Part shown: piece after piece, positions 18,371 through 26,342 of the stretch
Numbering within the stretch: the stretch's first letter is position 1
Layout: every line of letters starts with the position of its first letter
From: Niallia endozanthoxylica
GTDB lineage: Bacteria > Bacillota > Bacilli > Bacillales > Cytobacillaceae
NCBI RefSeq assembly: GCF_008710145.1
Contig: NZ_VYKL01000011.1
Location: 1 to 64,000, forward strand
Length of the DNA: 64,000 nucleotides
Direction: 5' to 3'
The notes under the pieces: model-generated
The model's database searches: none
What the model saw: only the letters and a program-made list of their open reading frames with translations
What the model was told of the DNA's origin: nothing
Program-made: the position numbers and the translations under genes

Positions 18371-18465
18371 GTTTTTTTAATAAATCTTACGGTTGAAAAA
18401 TGCGGATTATCTGATTCATATAGGAAAAGCTAAACAAAGAATCTATCTTAGGAAGGAGGATGATT

Positions 18466-18696
18466 ATGAAGAAAAAGTGGTATCTCATGTTTGCGAGTGT
18501 GCTGCTCGCCTCCGGTATCGCTGCCGGTTGTAACGATGATGAGGACCCGGCACCGCCGCCGGAAGACCCGCAGGAGGAGGAACCATCTGTCAAGGATCCG
18601 AATGAAAAGGCTGAGGATCTCGAGGAGGAGGATGGCAAACGGGATAGTTTTGAGCAAGAAATGGAAGAGGAGCTCGAAGGTGAGAACGAAAACTGA
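18466..18696 (+). CDS. Small acidic lipoprotein
   Basis: 76 aa from ATG 18466, chosen because AAGGAGG is 5 nt from an upstream in-frame ATG's end and properly spaced for this one. Signal peptide with lipobox IAAGC, then a very acidic, proline-containing tail (PAPPPEDPQEEEPSV...). It should be lipid-anchored on the outer face of the membrane. No family recognised. Convergent with another acidic lipoprotein. Confidence 0.7.
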   Translation: MKKKWYLMFASVLLASGIAAGCNDDEDPAPPPEDPQEEEPSVKDPNEKAEDLEEEDGKRDSFEQEMEEELEGENEN

Positions 18697-18778
18697 TTGG
18701 GCTGGATTTAGCAGCTGTTCCATAGTGGATTGCGTTAAGATATTAAGCCGCGATTTATGGTTCATTTTATAAAATGAT

Positions 18779-18826
18779 AAAAAGGATAGACAAAGTGAAA
18801 TTCTTATCTATCCTTTTTATTTTTCC
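18779..18826. terminator. Bidirectional terminator between two lipoprotein genes
   Basis: Stem AAAAAGGATAGA/TCTATCCTTTTT with a 16-nt loop, U-rich on both strands; placed between convergent genes. Confidence 0.85.
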
Positions 18827-18837
18827 ATCAATAGGGT

Positions 18838-19203
18838 CTATTTATCTTTGTTATTTTCATCATTCATATCAAGTTCGTCTTCTACAATATCTTCTTTCGG
18901 CGTGTTGTTATCAGTCGCCGGATCAAGATCATTGTCAGTATTGATATCATTGTTGTTATCATCACCTAGATTTTCGTCATTTAGAACTCCATCATCATCA
19001 CCTAGACCATTATTATCATCATTACCGTTTGTACCATTGTTGTTATCGTTGTTATCGTTGTTCATACCATTGTTTTTATCGTTATTTTCTTCGATGTTTA
19101 CATCATCCTCTGGGGGCGGGTCATTTTGGTCGTCACCACAGCCTCCCAATAGCATGATGGATAACACTGAACCGCCAATTAACGATAAAAGTTTCTTATT
19201 CAT
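18838..19203 (-). CDS. Asn/Asp-rich lipoprotein
   Basis: 121 aa from ATG 19203 (site AAAGGGG). Signal peptide with lipobox LLGGC, then a low-complexity tail dominated by N and D with Gly (NNDNNDNNNGTNGNDDNNG). The DNA shows repeated AAC/GAT codon runs that may expand or contract by slippage. Predicted membrane-anchored on the outside; such Asp/Asn-rich tails could bind cations, but that is inference. Function unknown. Confidence 0.7.
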   Translation of the reverse strand: MNKKLLSLIGGSVLSIMLLGGCGDDQNDPPPEDDVNIEENNDKNNGMNNDNNDNNNGTNGNDDNNGLGDDDGVLNDENLGDDNNNDINTDNDLDPATDNNTPKEDIVEDELDMNDENNKDK

Positions 19204-19343
19204 TCGTGTAACCCCTTTCAACATAAGTGTTTGAAAATAGACCCTCTCTTGGTCTTTTGTTAGGTTACCCAAATGAAAGTCAATCTTGCATGATGCTGGT
19301 ATATCAGAATTTGTAAGAGGAGGATTTTATTGGAGGGAGAGGA

Positions 19344-19433
19344 ATGAGCGGAAAAGGGGATTGGATTAGAACGGCTAGTGCTGAAACCTCAATCGCGTCA
19401 CAGCAAGGCTCTTCTCACCGCATCGGGTCCTGA
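19344..19433 (+). CDS. Possible 29-aa small ORF
   Basis: ATG at 19344 preceded by GGAGGGAGAGGA and ended by TGA. The peptide begins MSGKGDWIRTASAETS. It lies in the otherwise empty 19204-19615 gap. No homologue is recalled; listed only because the ribosome site is unusually good. Confidence 0.25.
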   Translation: MSGKGDWIRTASAETSIASQQGSSHRIGS

Positions 19434-19545
19434 CGATATAAAAAACGAGCTTTATCCACTAAGACAAAAACCCTCATGAATGGCTTTTATTTATCATATA
19501 CCAAAGGGTCAACAATCATGCAGCAGTTTAGCACATTAAAGCAGC

Positions 19546-19591
19546 GGGGGACAGTCCCTCAATGCGTTAACGCATTGAGGGACTGTCCCCT
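19546..19591. repeat. Palindromic repeat doublet, locus c (compact form)
   Basis: Two cores, GGGGGACAGTCCCTC (19546-19560) and GAGGGACTGTCCCCT (19577-19591), only 31 bp apart instead of 39. The 16-bp spacer AATGCGTTAACGCATT is itself a palindrome, so 19547-19590 is a perfect 44-bp palindrome. It lies just past the fabZ stop. Confidence 0.9.
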
Positions 19592-19615
19592 AGTCTATTA
19601 CCGTATTAAAGTATC

Positions 19616-20056
19616 TTAGTTTTCTTTTGCATCGCCTAGTGCAAACATAATTTCTGTTTCGCAGGCAACTTCTCCGTCAACGGTAGCAATCGCTTTCCCT
19701 TTTCCAAAGGAGCCGCGTAGACGTGTCATCTCCACTTCTAATCTTAGCTGATCCCCAGGACGTACTTGACGTTTAAAACGGCAGTTATCGATTCCTGCGA
19801 AAAAGGCAAGACGGCCTCGGTTTTCTTCCTTCATTAGCATAGCAACGGCGCCAACTTGCGCTAAAGCCTCTACAATCAACACACCTGGCATAACTGGAAA
19901 TTCTGGAAAATGCCCATTGAAGAACTCTTCATTCGCACTTACATTTTTAATTCCGATTGCCCTTTTTCCCTCTTCAACTTCCACAATCCGGTCAACTAAC
20001 AAAAACGGATACCGATGCGGGATAATCTCTTTTATTTGATCTATATCTAACATCAT
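19616..20056 (-). CDS. fabZ: 3-hydroxyacyl-ACP dehydratase FabZ
   Basis: 146 aa from ATG 20056 (AGGAGG, 7-nt spacing; a second ATG follows directly). Hot-dog fold enzyme that dehydrates 3-hydroxyacyl-ACP in fatty-acid elongation. Catalytic H49 and E63 ([20 protein letters not shown]) are at the usual FabZ positions. In B. subtilis this is ywpB, near flhP-flhO-mbl as here. Flanked on both sides by palindromic repeat elements. Confidence 0.95.
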   Translation of the reverse strand: MMLDIDQIKEIIPHRYPFLLVDRIVEVEEGKRAIGIKNVSANEEFFNGHFPEFPVMPGVLIVEALAQVGAVAMLMKEENRGRLAFFAGIDNCRFKRQVRPGDQLRLEVEMTRLRGSFGKGKAIATVDGEVACETEIMFALGDAKEN

Positions 20057-20129
20057 ATGTATTCCTCCTATTTTAGGAATAATTTTACATAAACTCACAA
20101 ACAAATACAATGGATAAGCTTCTCTAATT

Positions 20130-20215
20130 TAGTGCTTTAGCAAGGTGGGGGACAGTCCCCCATTACTTTAACGCTTTACCACATTGGGGGACTGTCCCCC
20201 ACCGCTTTAATGCAA
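20130..20215. repeat. Palindromic repeat doublet, locus d
   Basis: GGGGGACAGTCCCCC (20147-20161) and GGGGGACTGTCCCCC (20186-20200), 39 bp apart, inverted, with CTTTAACGC-type spacer. It lies between the epuA-like gene and fabZ, immediately after the epuA-like stop. Confidence 0.9.
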
Positions 20216-20219
20216 TGCT

Positions 20220-20486
20220 CTATTTCCTCTGAACTAAATCAATGATATAGGTCCAGGTGGATGGTTTGAAGACATCGAATATATTTCCGCTGCCAATAAC
20301 ACCGTAACCTACCATTGCGCCAATGGCTGTGCTAAAGAAAATCAGCAGCAAAACGATAATCAAGCGCAACCAAATAGGAATCAGGCGTATACGGATTCGC
20401 TTACTTTTCTTTTCGGATTGCTCTTTTTCTTTATTTTGTTTGTTCTCAGCCTTGAAGGCTTCACGGCTAGTTTCGTTTAAAGCCAT
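20220..20486 (-). CDS. EpuA-family small membrane protein (often labelled RNA polymerase subunit beta)
   Basis: 88 aa from ATG 20486 (AAAGGGG). A highly charged N-terminal half (KENKQNKEKEQSEKKSKRIRIR) is followed by one membrane helix (~residues 43-63) and a short outside tail ending DLVQRK. Proteins of this pattern after flhP are annotated DNA-directed RNA polymerase subunit beta or EpuA, but resemblance to RNA polymerase is not evident in sequence. Function unknown. Starts 14 bp after the flhP stop, so it is in the flagellar operon. Confidence 0.7.
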   Translation of the reverse strand: MALNETSREAFKAENKQNKEKEQSEKKSKRIRIRLIPIWLRLIIVLLLIFFSTAIGAMVGYGVIGSGNIFDVFKPSTWTYIIDLVQRK

Positions 20487-20499
20487 TCTGTTTTCCCCT

Positions 20500-21333
20500 T
20501 TAACGAATTCCATTTATTAGCCCCATCATTTGATCGGCCATATTAATCGAACGTGCTTGAAATTGATAGGAGCGCTGAGCTGTCATCAGATCTGTCATTT
20601 CTTTTGATAAATCAACGTTAGAAAGCTCTAGTGTACCGGAGCGAATGGAAATCTGACTCCGCAATTCTCCATTAAGATCCGTTAACACACCATCCGCTTC
20701 GACTCCAGCTGGAAGCCCAAGCCGGTTTCCCCCTTTTTGTTCTAAAAATTGCGGATTATTCACGAGCGACACACCCAGATTTACATTCTGCTGACTTCCA
20801 TCTTCCATATTAACCTTTAAAGTGCCCGTTTCAGTTATCGTATAATCCTTCGCCTTACCCGCAATAACCACCGGTTCGTTATTCTCATCCAAAATCGGAT
20901 GACCACTGCTTGTCACTAGCGTCATCTCATTCTCCGACAACGGCGATAAATAGAAAGCTCCATCCCTCGTGTACTGTGTTTCGTACACATCACCTCTCTG
21001 CACCTGGATGCGGTAGAACAAGCCTTCTTTTGTAAAAGCGGTATCCAATGGGCGTTCCGTTGATTTAAAAGTTCCCTGTGTCATAATCATTTGAATCTGT
21101 CCAAGCTTCGCACCAGTCCCCTGACGAATGCCCTCAGGTGTTAACCTTGCTGCTGCCGTATCTGGATCTCCTCCAGGCAGATTGTCAAACTGCTGAACAA
21201 GCAAGTCCGTAAATGTTGCCTCTCTGCGCTTAAATCCGGTTATATCCACGTTTGCTATATTGTTACTTATCACGTCAATTTGCTTTTGAAGCTGTCCTAA
21301 CGTGTTCGTTGCTGTAATCATCGTTCTATTCAT
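20500..21333 (-). CDS. flhP: Flagellar hook-basal body protein FlhP (FlgF/G-like)
   Basis: 277 aa. N-terminal rod-protein motif (residues ~1-35, ISNNIANVDITGFKRREA) and the C-terminal hook-rod domain (ELSNVDLSKEMTDLMTAQRSYQFQARSI). It forms part of the distal rod and hook junction. Follows flhO by 27 bp, as in B. subtilis. Confidence 0.92.
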   Translation of the reverse strand: MNRTMITATNTLGQLQKQIDVISNNIANVDITGFKRREATFTDLLVQQFDNLPGGDPDTAAARLTPEGIRQGTGAKLGQIQMIMTQGTFKSTERPLDTAFTKEGLFYRIQVQRGDVYETQYTRDGAFYLSPLSENEMTLVTSSGHPILDENNEPVVIAGKAKDYTITETGTLKVNMEDGSQQNVNLGVSLVNNPQFLEQKGGNRLGLPAGVEADGVLTDLNGELRSQISIRSGTLELSNVDLSKEMTDLMTAQRSYQFQARSINMADQMMGLINGIR

Positions 21334-21360
21334 CTCTAGCCCCCCGCTTCAGAATTACCT

Positions 21361-22194
21361 TTAGCCGATTCTTCCCACTTCATTGACCGTTTTTTGCAAG
21401 CTGGTATCATAAGCCTGCAATATCTTCTGATTGGCCTCAAACGCACGGTAAGCTGTCATCATGTCTGTCATTGTTTGCGCGGTGTTCACATTGGACTGCT
21501 CCAAATATCCCTGTTGCATTTTAAACATGACACCTGCCGCCGTATAAGCATCAGCAAGCTCGCCTTCTGCTCGGAATAAACCATCGCCTTCCTTCACCAT
21601 GGACATCGGATTATCACTATAACCTATTCCAAGCCGCGCTGTTTCCCCGTTGGCACCTGTGATATAGCCATCCTCATTAATCTCAAATTCACTGCTTGAC
21701 AGCTGAATCCGATTCCTCTGCTGATCTAATACATACTGACCGCTTCCCGTCGTCAAGTATCCCTCACTATCTAAAGTGAAATTGCCATTACGTGTATATC
21801 GGATTTCACCGTTCGCATTCGCTATGGTAAAAAAGACAGAACCTGTACTCCCGGTATTCTGATTGATCGGAAGATTAATATCCACTAGAGAAACATCCGT
21901 ACTTAATGTAGTTTCTTTTAATGTGCCCTGCTGAAAGAACGGCATAGTTTCCTGCAGATAGACACCCGTATTCAAAGCTCCAATGGGATTATAAGACGTT
22001 GGTACATTCTTCTGTCCTGCAGGAAATGACTGCTCCTTAATCTGACTAAGCAGCATTTCTGGAAAAGCCCTAAGCGATGTTTGGTCTGCTTTAAAACCAG
22101 GCGTATTCGCATTGGCCATATTATTTGCTAACATTTCCGTCCTCCGCTGTTGCGCCAGCATCCCTGACGCCGCTGTATAAAAACCTCTTAACAT
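21361..22194 (-). CDS. flhO: Flagellar hook-basal body protein FlhO (FlgF/G-like)
   Basis: 277 aa. Rod-protein motif at the start (LRGFYTAASGMLAQQRRTEMLANNMANANTPGFK) and C-terminal LEQSNVNTAQTMTDMMTAYRAFEANQKIL. Rod component of the flagellum and paralogue of FlhP. First gene of flhO-flhP-epuA-like. No clear sigma-D promoter was found in the 370-bp upstream gap, which instead holds a repeat doublet. Confidence 0.92.
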   Translation of the reverse strand: MLRGFYTAASGMLAQQRRTEMLANNMANANTPGFKADQTSLRAFPEMLLSQIKEQSFPAGQKNVPTSYNPIGALNTGVYLQETMPFFQQGTLKETTLSTDVSLVDINLPINQNTGSTGSVFFTIANANGEIRYTRNGNFTLDSEGYLTTGSGQYVLDQQRNRIQLSSSEFEINEDGYITGANGETARLGIGYSDNPMSMVKEGDGLFRAEGELADAYTAAGVMFKMQQGYLEQSNVNTAQTMTDMMTAYRAFEANQKILQAYDTSLQKTVNEVGRIG

Positions 22195-22429
22195 ACACCC
22201 ACACCTGCTTCCACATTCATTCTATTCCATTCTATAATGAAATCGTGAGACACGAAAAATGTCGTACATTCATACCTATTCACTATTATAAGAAAAAAAA
22301 CAGAAATAATCAGCACGTTTTTCAGAGAAAACTAAGTATAGACACTGGAAAAAGATTAAGTAACAGGAATAATCAACCATAACCCTTATGTTATTACCAC
22401 CAATGGAATTTATTACACTAATTATCCTT

Positions 22430-22512
22430 TGCCACTTTAAAGCCATGGGGGACAGTCCCCCGACACTTTAACGTGTTACTCGAGCGGGGGACTGTCCCCC
22501 GCTGCTTTAATG
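22430..22512. repeat. Palindromic repeat doublet, locus e
   Basis: GGGGGACAGTCCCCC (22447-22461) and GGGGGACTGTCCCCC (22486-22500), 39 bp apart, inverted, with flanks CTTTAAAGCC and GCTTTAATGCG. Located directly beyond the mbl terminator, between mbl and flhO. Confidence 0.9.
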
Positions 22513-22556
22513 CGAAAAAGCCTGTTGGAGAGTTTTTGTCTCAACAGGCTTTTTCT
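22511..22556. terminator. Terminator of mbl
   Basis: Stem AAAAAGCCTGTTG/CAACAGGCTTTTT with a U-run on the minus strand (and on the plus). Confidence 0.85.
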
Positions 22557-22562
22557 TGCGGT

Positions 22563-23564
22563 TTATCCAATTTTTCTTCTTGGCAGTCGATCAATATTGT
22601 CTAGCATAATTCCTGTTCCAATAGCCACACAGTCCATTGGGTTTTCCGCTATTAGTACCGGTACCTTCAATTCTTCAGCTAACAACATGTCAATACCGTG
22701 CAGCAATGCGCCTCCGCCGGTTAAGATAACCCCGCGGTCTATGATGTCCGCGGAAAGTTCTGGAGGCGTGCGCTCCAATACTGATTTAGCCGCTTGGACA
22801 ATGACCGTCACAGATTCACGAAGAGCTCTTTCAATTTCATCTGATTTCACCGAGATTGTACGTGGAAGTCCTGATACCATATCGCGGCCTCTGATTTCCA
22901 TTTCCTCACTTCTGGAGTCAGGGAAAACTGTTCCAATCGTAATTTTAATATTTTCAGCCGTTCTTTCACCGATTAACAGTTTATATTGTTTCTTAATATA
23001 ATTCAGAATTTCTGAGTCAAACTTATCTCCTGCCATTTTTATCGACGAGGCTGTTACAATATCACCCATTGATAAAACCGCGACATCCGTTGTTCCACCG
23101 CCGATGTCGACCACCAAGTTTCCGCTTGGCTGGAAAATATCCATACCTGCGCCAATCGCAGCAACCTTAGGCTCTTCCTCTAAATAAATCTTTTTCCCAC
23201 CGCTTTTTTCCGCTGCTTCTTTAATCGCCTTTTGCTCAACGCTTGTAATATTCGTCGGGCAGCAAATCAAAATGCGTGGCTTAGAAAGAAATCCTTTTAC
23301 ATTCAACTTGTTGATAAAATGCTTTAGCATGGCCTCTGTGACATCAAAATCCGCGATAACTCCATCTTTTAATGGACGAATGGCCACGATATTCCCCGGC
23401 GTCCGGCCTACCATACGGCGAGCTTCTTCCCCAACAGCCAATACTCGGTTCGTATTCTTATCTATCGCCACAACTGAAGGTTCATTCAACACAATTCCAC
23501 GGCCCTTAACATGAATTAATACATTTGCCGTTCCTAAGTCAATTCCAATATCCCTTGCGAACAT
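22563..23564 (-). CDS. mbl: MreB-like cell-shape actin Mbl
   Basis: 333 aa actin-fold protein. Phosphate-1 motif DIGIDLGTANVL (residues ~5-16), phosphate-2 VVDIGGGTTDVAV, adenosine motif TGGGALLHG. It polymerises under the membrane and guides cell-wall synthesis along the cylinder. Its place beside spoIIID and flhO identifies it as Mbl rather than MreB. Strong site AAGGAGG. A candidate promoter lies upstream (23813-23830). Confidence 0.95.
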   Translation of the reverse strand: MFARDIGIDLGTANVLIHVKGRGIVLNEPSVVAIDKNTNRVLAVGEEARRMVGRTPGNIVAIRPLKDGVIADFDVTEAMLKHFINKLNVKGFLSKPRILICCPTNITSVEQKAIKEAAEKSGGKKIYLEEEPKVAAIGAGMDIFQPSGNLVVDIGGGTTDVAVLSMGDIVTASSIKMAGDKFDSEILNYIKKQYKLLIGERTAENIKITIGTVFPDSRSEEMEIRGRDMVSGLPRTISVKSDEIERALRESVTVIVQAAKSVLERTPPELSADIIDRGVILTGGGALLHGIDMLLAEELKVPVLIAENPMDCVAIGTGIMLDNIDRLPRRKIG

Positions 23565-23812
23565 TTTCGGCTTTCCTCCTTGTACAATGGCCGGATGCTT
23601 CTATTTATTATCGTCACATGCATGACTTTCGCTCTGACGTGTATCTCCCTATGCATCTACAACGATCCTTGAGCACCGGTGTTCCGATTTTTTGGACTCC
23701 AGATGCTATCTGACGGCTCTGTTAACCTCATTTTGTTTTATTTTAAAAAAGGCGTAACAAGACCTGACAAATTCTATGCTTTAATCTCAACCATGTCCTT
23801 ATCCTAATTGAT

Positions 23813-23830
23813 AATTATACCATATTTTTC
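23813..23830 (-). promoter_or_regulatory. Candidate extended -10 promoter of mbl
   Basis: Minus strand TATGGTATAAT: -10 TATAAT preceded by an extended TGn element; no good -35. The 23565-24170 gap is otherwise AT-rich with no gene; a perfect DnaA-type 9-mer TGTGGATAA lies at 24088-24096. Confidence 0.45.
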
Positions 23831-24170
23831 ATAGCAAGTAACAGTTTGTTTAAAAAACTTGTAGTTTTTTGCGCTATTTTGTCAAAACAATCCTGAATTA
23901 CTACCTATAAGTTTCATTATTCCTATTTACGTAATATACTATGAATTTCTATAAGGTAGCTTGGGAGAACGAAAACCCTATGACTTTAACAAAACCACCA
24001 ATGATCGGCATTTAAACTCTTCAAAATGAAAAAGAATTAGTCTGAACTTCCAGCAGCTCTTTTCAAAAAAGCTTTGTTAGCAAACACTGTGGATAAACTG
24101 ATTATTGACTCTTCCATGAGAAATGGACATCAAGAAGTTCCCGCCTGCCCTTGCAGACTTTTAACTATGT

Positions 24171-24202
24171 AAAAAACCTCCAAACCAGCTAGAGTGGAGG
24201 CC
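24171..24202 (-). terminator. Terminator of spoIIID
   Basis: Stem CCTCCA/TGGAGG followed on the minus strand by TTTTTT. Confidence 0.8.
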
Positions 24203-24241
24203 AAAACCTTACTTCTATCTATACTCAGCGGAAAAACCGGC

Positions 24242-24514
24242 TTATTGCACCGGTTCTTCCTCAAATTCTTCTTTCTTGTATTTGAGTTTCGTTGCTTCGC
24301 CCCCTCGGAGGTGGCGGATGGATTTATGATAATCTAAGATTTCTTTGACTTCATTTGCTAGATCAGGATTGATTTCAGGAAGTCTTTCTGTCAGGTCTTT
24401 ATGGACTGTACTTTTGGATACGCCAAACTCCTTCGCAATCACGCGAACTGTTTTTCTCGTCTCCACGATATACTTTCCAATCTTGATAGTTCTCTCTTTG
24501 ATGTAATCGTGCAC
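24242..24514 (-). CDS. spoIIID: Sporulation transcription regulator SpoIIID
   Basis: 90 aa from GTG 24514 (site GGGGAGGG, 7-nt spacing); the frame runs further upstream but homologues begin at HDYIKERTIKIG. Helix-turn-helix VRVIAKEFGVSKSTVHKDLTERLP (residues ~20-45) followed by a basic tail. It activates or represses mother-cell genes after sigma E. Lies downstream of spoIIQ and upstream of mbl, as in B. subtilis. Confidence 0.95.
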   Translation of the reverse strand: MHDYIKERTIKIGKYIVETRKTVRVIAKEFGVSKSTVHKDLTERLPEINPDLANEVKEILDYHKSIRHLRGGEATKLKYKKEEFEEEPVQ

Positions 24515-24647
24515 ACACTCGCCCTCCCCAATTTGGATGTGAGAAGTGTGAAATGAGACTCGCCTCTTTTGTCCGTGAATTATTGGATACCCGCATGATA
24601 CCCCCATCTCTTTCATACGGTCGAAAGCATCTGCTTTCTGAACTTAC

Positions 24648-24679
24648 AATGTATAAACAGGTCCAGAGCTAGATTTATC
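24648..24679 (-). promoter_or_regulatory. Candidate sigma-E-like promoter of spoIIID
   Basis: Minus strand -35 region GATAAATCT (24671-24679), 15-nt spacer, -10 TATACATT (24648-24655), close to the sigma E -10 CATACANT. About 130 nt before the GTG. The rest of 24680-24890 shows nothing I recognise. Confidence 0.35.
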
Positions 24680-24896
24680 TTCATCTCAAACGACTCCTCA
24701 CCTCAAACACTCTCTTTGTAAGGTTTGTAACAGTTTATTAGCATCACGGCAGGAATATGCACAATTTCAGCAATCTGAGCAAAAATTAGGGAATTTTTTT
24801 ACGATATGGGTTCGAATTCTAGAGAACTAGCAGAATGGACGATAAACATTTAATGAAACGTTTACATTTTTTAGCCTTCACTGTTTTGAAAAAATA

Positions 24897-24941
24897 AAAA
24901 AGGTGTCGGGACCATAATATTGTTCCTGACACCTTTTTTTA
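24897..24941. terminator. Terminator of spoIIQ
   Basis: Stem AAAAAGGTGTC/GACACCTTTTT with partly paired interior and U-runs on both strands. Confidence 0.85.
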
Positions 24942-24953
24942 TTTATGCAATCA

Positions 24954-25967
24954 TTATGCATCTTGATTTGTTTTATTAGTAGATTCTTTCTCTTGCTTTT
25001 TGTCAGCGTCTTTTTCATCTGCAGGCTTTTCAGAATCAGTTGATTCCTTTTTATCTTCTGCAGGCTTCTCTTCTGTCTGCTTGTCTGAATCAGCTGGAGT
25101 TTCTGTAGACTCTTCTTGACCTTCAGTCGCATTTGAACTGTCCTTATCGGCTGCAGGGTCTTTCTTCGTCTCTTCTTGGCCCTCTTCGTTCATTAACTCT
25201 TCTTCTTCGCTAACACCATTATCACCAGTTGTTTGCTCTTCATCAGCAGCTGGCTCTTCTGTTATTGTAGATTCTTGTAACTCACTAACCGGTTTGTTTA
25301 GAAATTTTTCAGGATTTACAGGTACACCATTTTTACGGATTTCAAAATGAATATGTGTGCCTGCTTCTTCATTGAACAAGCTTTGTCCAGCCGTCGCAAT
25401 CGCTTGTCCTTGCTCGATTTCGTCACCCACTTCAACCTTCATCCCTTTAATAGATGAATATTGAACAACGATATCATCACTGTGTCTGATTTCGATTACG
25501 TTTCCTAGAAGTGCATCTTCTTCCACTCTTGTTACGGTTCCGCTTAATGATGCGATGACATCAAATGCTTCACCGTCTTTTACCGTAATATCAATTCCTG
25601 TGTTTGGATGGTATTGATTTTGGTAAACAACTAGAGCTGCTTCCTGATCTTCAGCCTTCGCGTTGTCTTCATAGAATTTCTTTTGAATCACAACACTGCT
25701 GCTGTCTTTTGCAGTAAGCGGAAGTTTCACGTTTTCCATCGCACGCGCTACTTCAATAGCTTGATCTTTTGCATTCTGTCCAGGAACATCTGTCCCATTT
25801 AGACTAAACTTATCTGAATCAATTGCATTGTCCGTGCTGCTGTTTTGATACCATAAAACACCGGTTAGAATAAGGGCTGCACTCGCAATATAAACAGCTG
25901 GAAATACCCAACGCTTTTTGAAATAGCGTTTAAAACCTCGAGAAGTATTTTTTTCTTCCTCTCTCAT
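24954..25967 (-). CDS. spoIIQ: Stage II sporulation protein SpoIIQ (degenerate LytM)
   Basis: 337 aa. Short cytosolic N-terminus, one membrane helix (~21-41), then a LytM/M23-like domain (~105-215). The metal-site HxH is intact (H205, H207) and D126 is present, but the first histidine of the HxxxD motif is N122, so it is probably not an active peptidase. SpoIIQ on the forespore side binds SpoIIIAH across the septum to zip the membranes in engulfment. The C-terminal ~110 residues are an acidic Glu/Thr/Lys low-complexity tail, longer than I expect for the family. Site GAGGTGAT. Confidence 0.92.
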   Translation of the reverse strand: MREEEKNTSRGFKRYFKKRWVFPAVYIASAALILTGVLWYQNSSTDNAIDSDKFSLNGTDVPGQNAKDQAIEVARAMENVKLPLTAKDSSSVVIQKKFYEDNAKAEDQEAALVVYQNQYHPNTGIDITVKDGEAFDVIASLSGTVTRVEEDALLGNVIEIRHSDDIVVQYSSIKGMKVEVGDEIEQGQAIATAGQSLFNEEAGTHIHFEIRKNGVPVNPEKFLNKPVSELQESTITEEPAADEEQTTGDNGVSEEEELMNEEGQEETKKDPAADKDSSNATEGQEESTETPADSDKQTEEKPAEDKKESTDSEKPADEKDADKKQEKESTNKTNQDA

Positions 25968-26044
25968 TTATCATCACCTCAGCAATCATTCTGAACAAAT
26001 TGCTAAGTTTATATACCTTCCTGGAAAAAAATTTTTACTCCTTA

Positions 26045-26057
26045 TTTTTCGACAAAA
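26045..26057 (-). promoter_or_regulatory. Spo0A-box-like site upstream of spoIIQ
   Basis: Minus strand TTTTGTCGAAAAA, a full match to the 0A-box core TGTCGAA. About 80 bp before the spoIIQ start. spoIIQ is normally sigma-F driven; a weak sigma-F-like GTATA-N15-GTTCAGAATG lies at about 25985-26015 but is poor. Confidence 0.35.
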
Positions 26058-26115
26058 CGTTTATAATTATTCATAGTTATTGTAAAAATTTCATTCGCAT
26101 TGTTCTGGACTACTC

Positions 26116-26164
26116 TAAAGCATTACCGTAATGGGGGACAGTCCCCCATTACGGTAATGCTTTA
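26116..26164. repeat. Palindromic repeat, single copy, locus f (perfect)
   Basis: A 49-bp perfect palindrome (24-bp arms, 1-nt centre) around GGGGGACAGTCCCCC (26133-26147), outer arms TAAAGCATTACCGTAAT. It lies between the divergent spoIIQ and vanZ-like genes. Confidence 0.92.
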
Positions 26165-26342
26165 AAATGGTGTAGTGTTAGTTTTCTTACTTTTATTTAC
26201 TTTATTATTTATGAGGCTTAAGCAGCGCAAGAATTGTTTTTAGCAGGTTTAGTTGCTCAAGACAGAATATACTCGAAAATGGCTTTGGAACATTGAGTTT
26301 TATAAATCATTTATATAGTAGATTGGTGGTATTAGTATTATT

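Noticed and set aside
23815-23830. Fur-like half site near the mbl promoter
   Set aside because: Only one half of the TGATAAT palindrome is present and it overlaps the -10.
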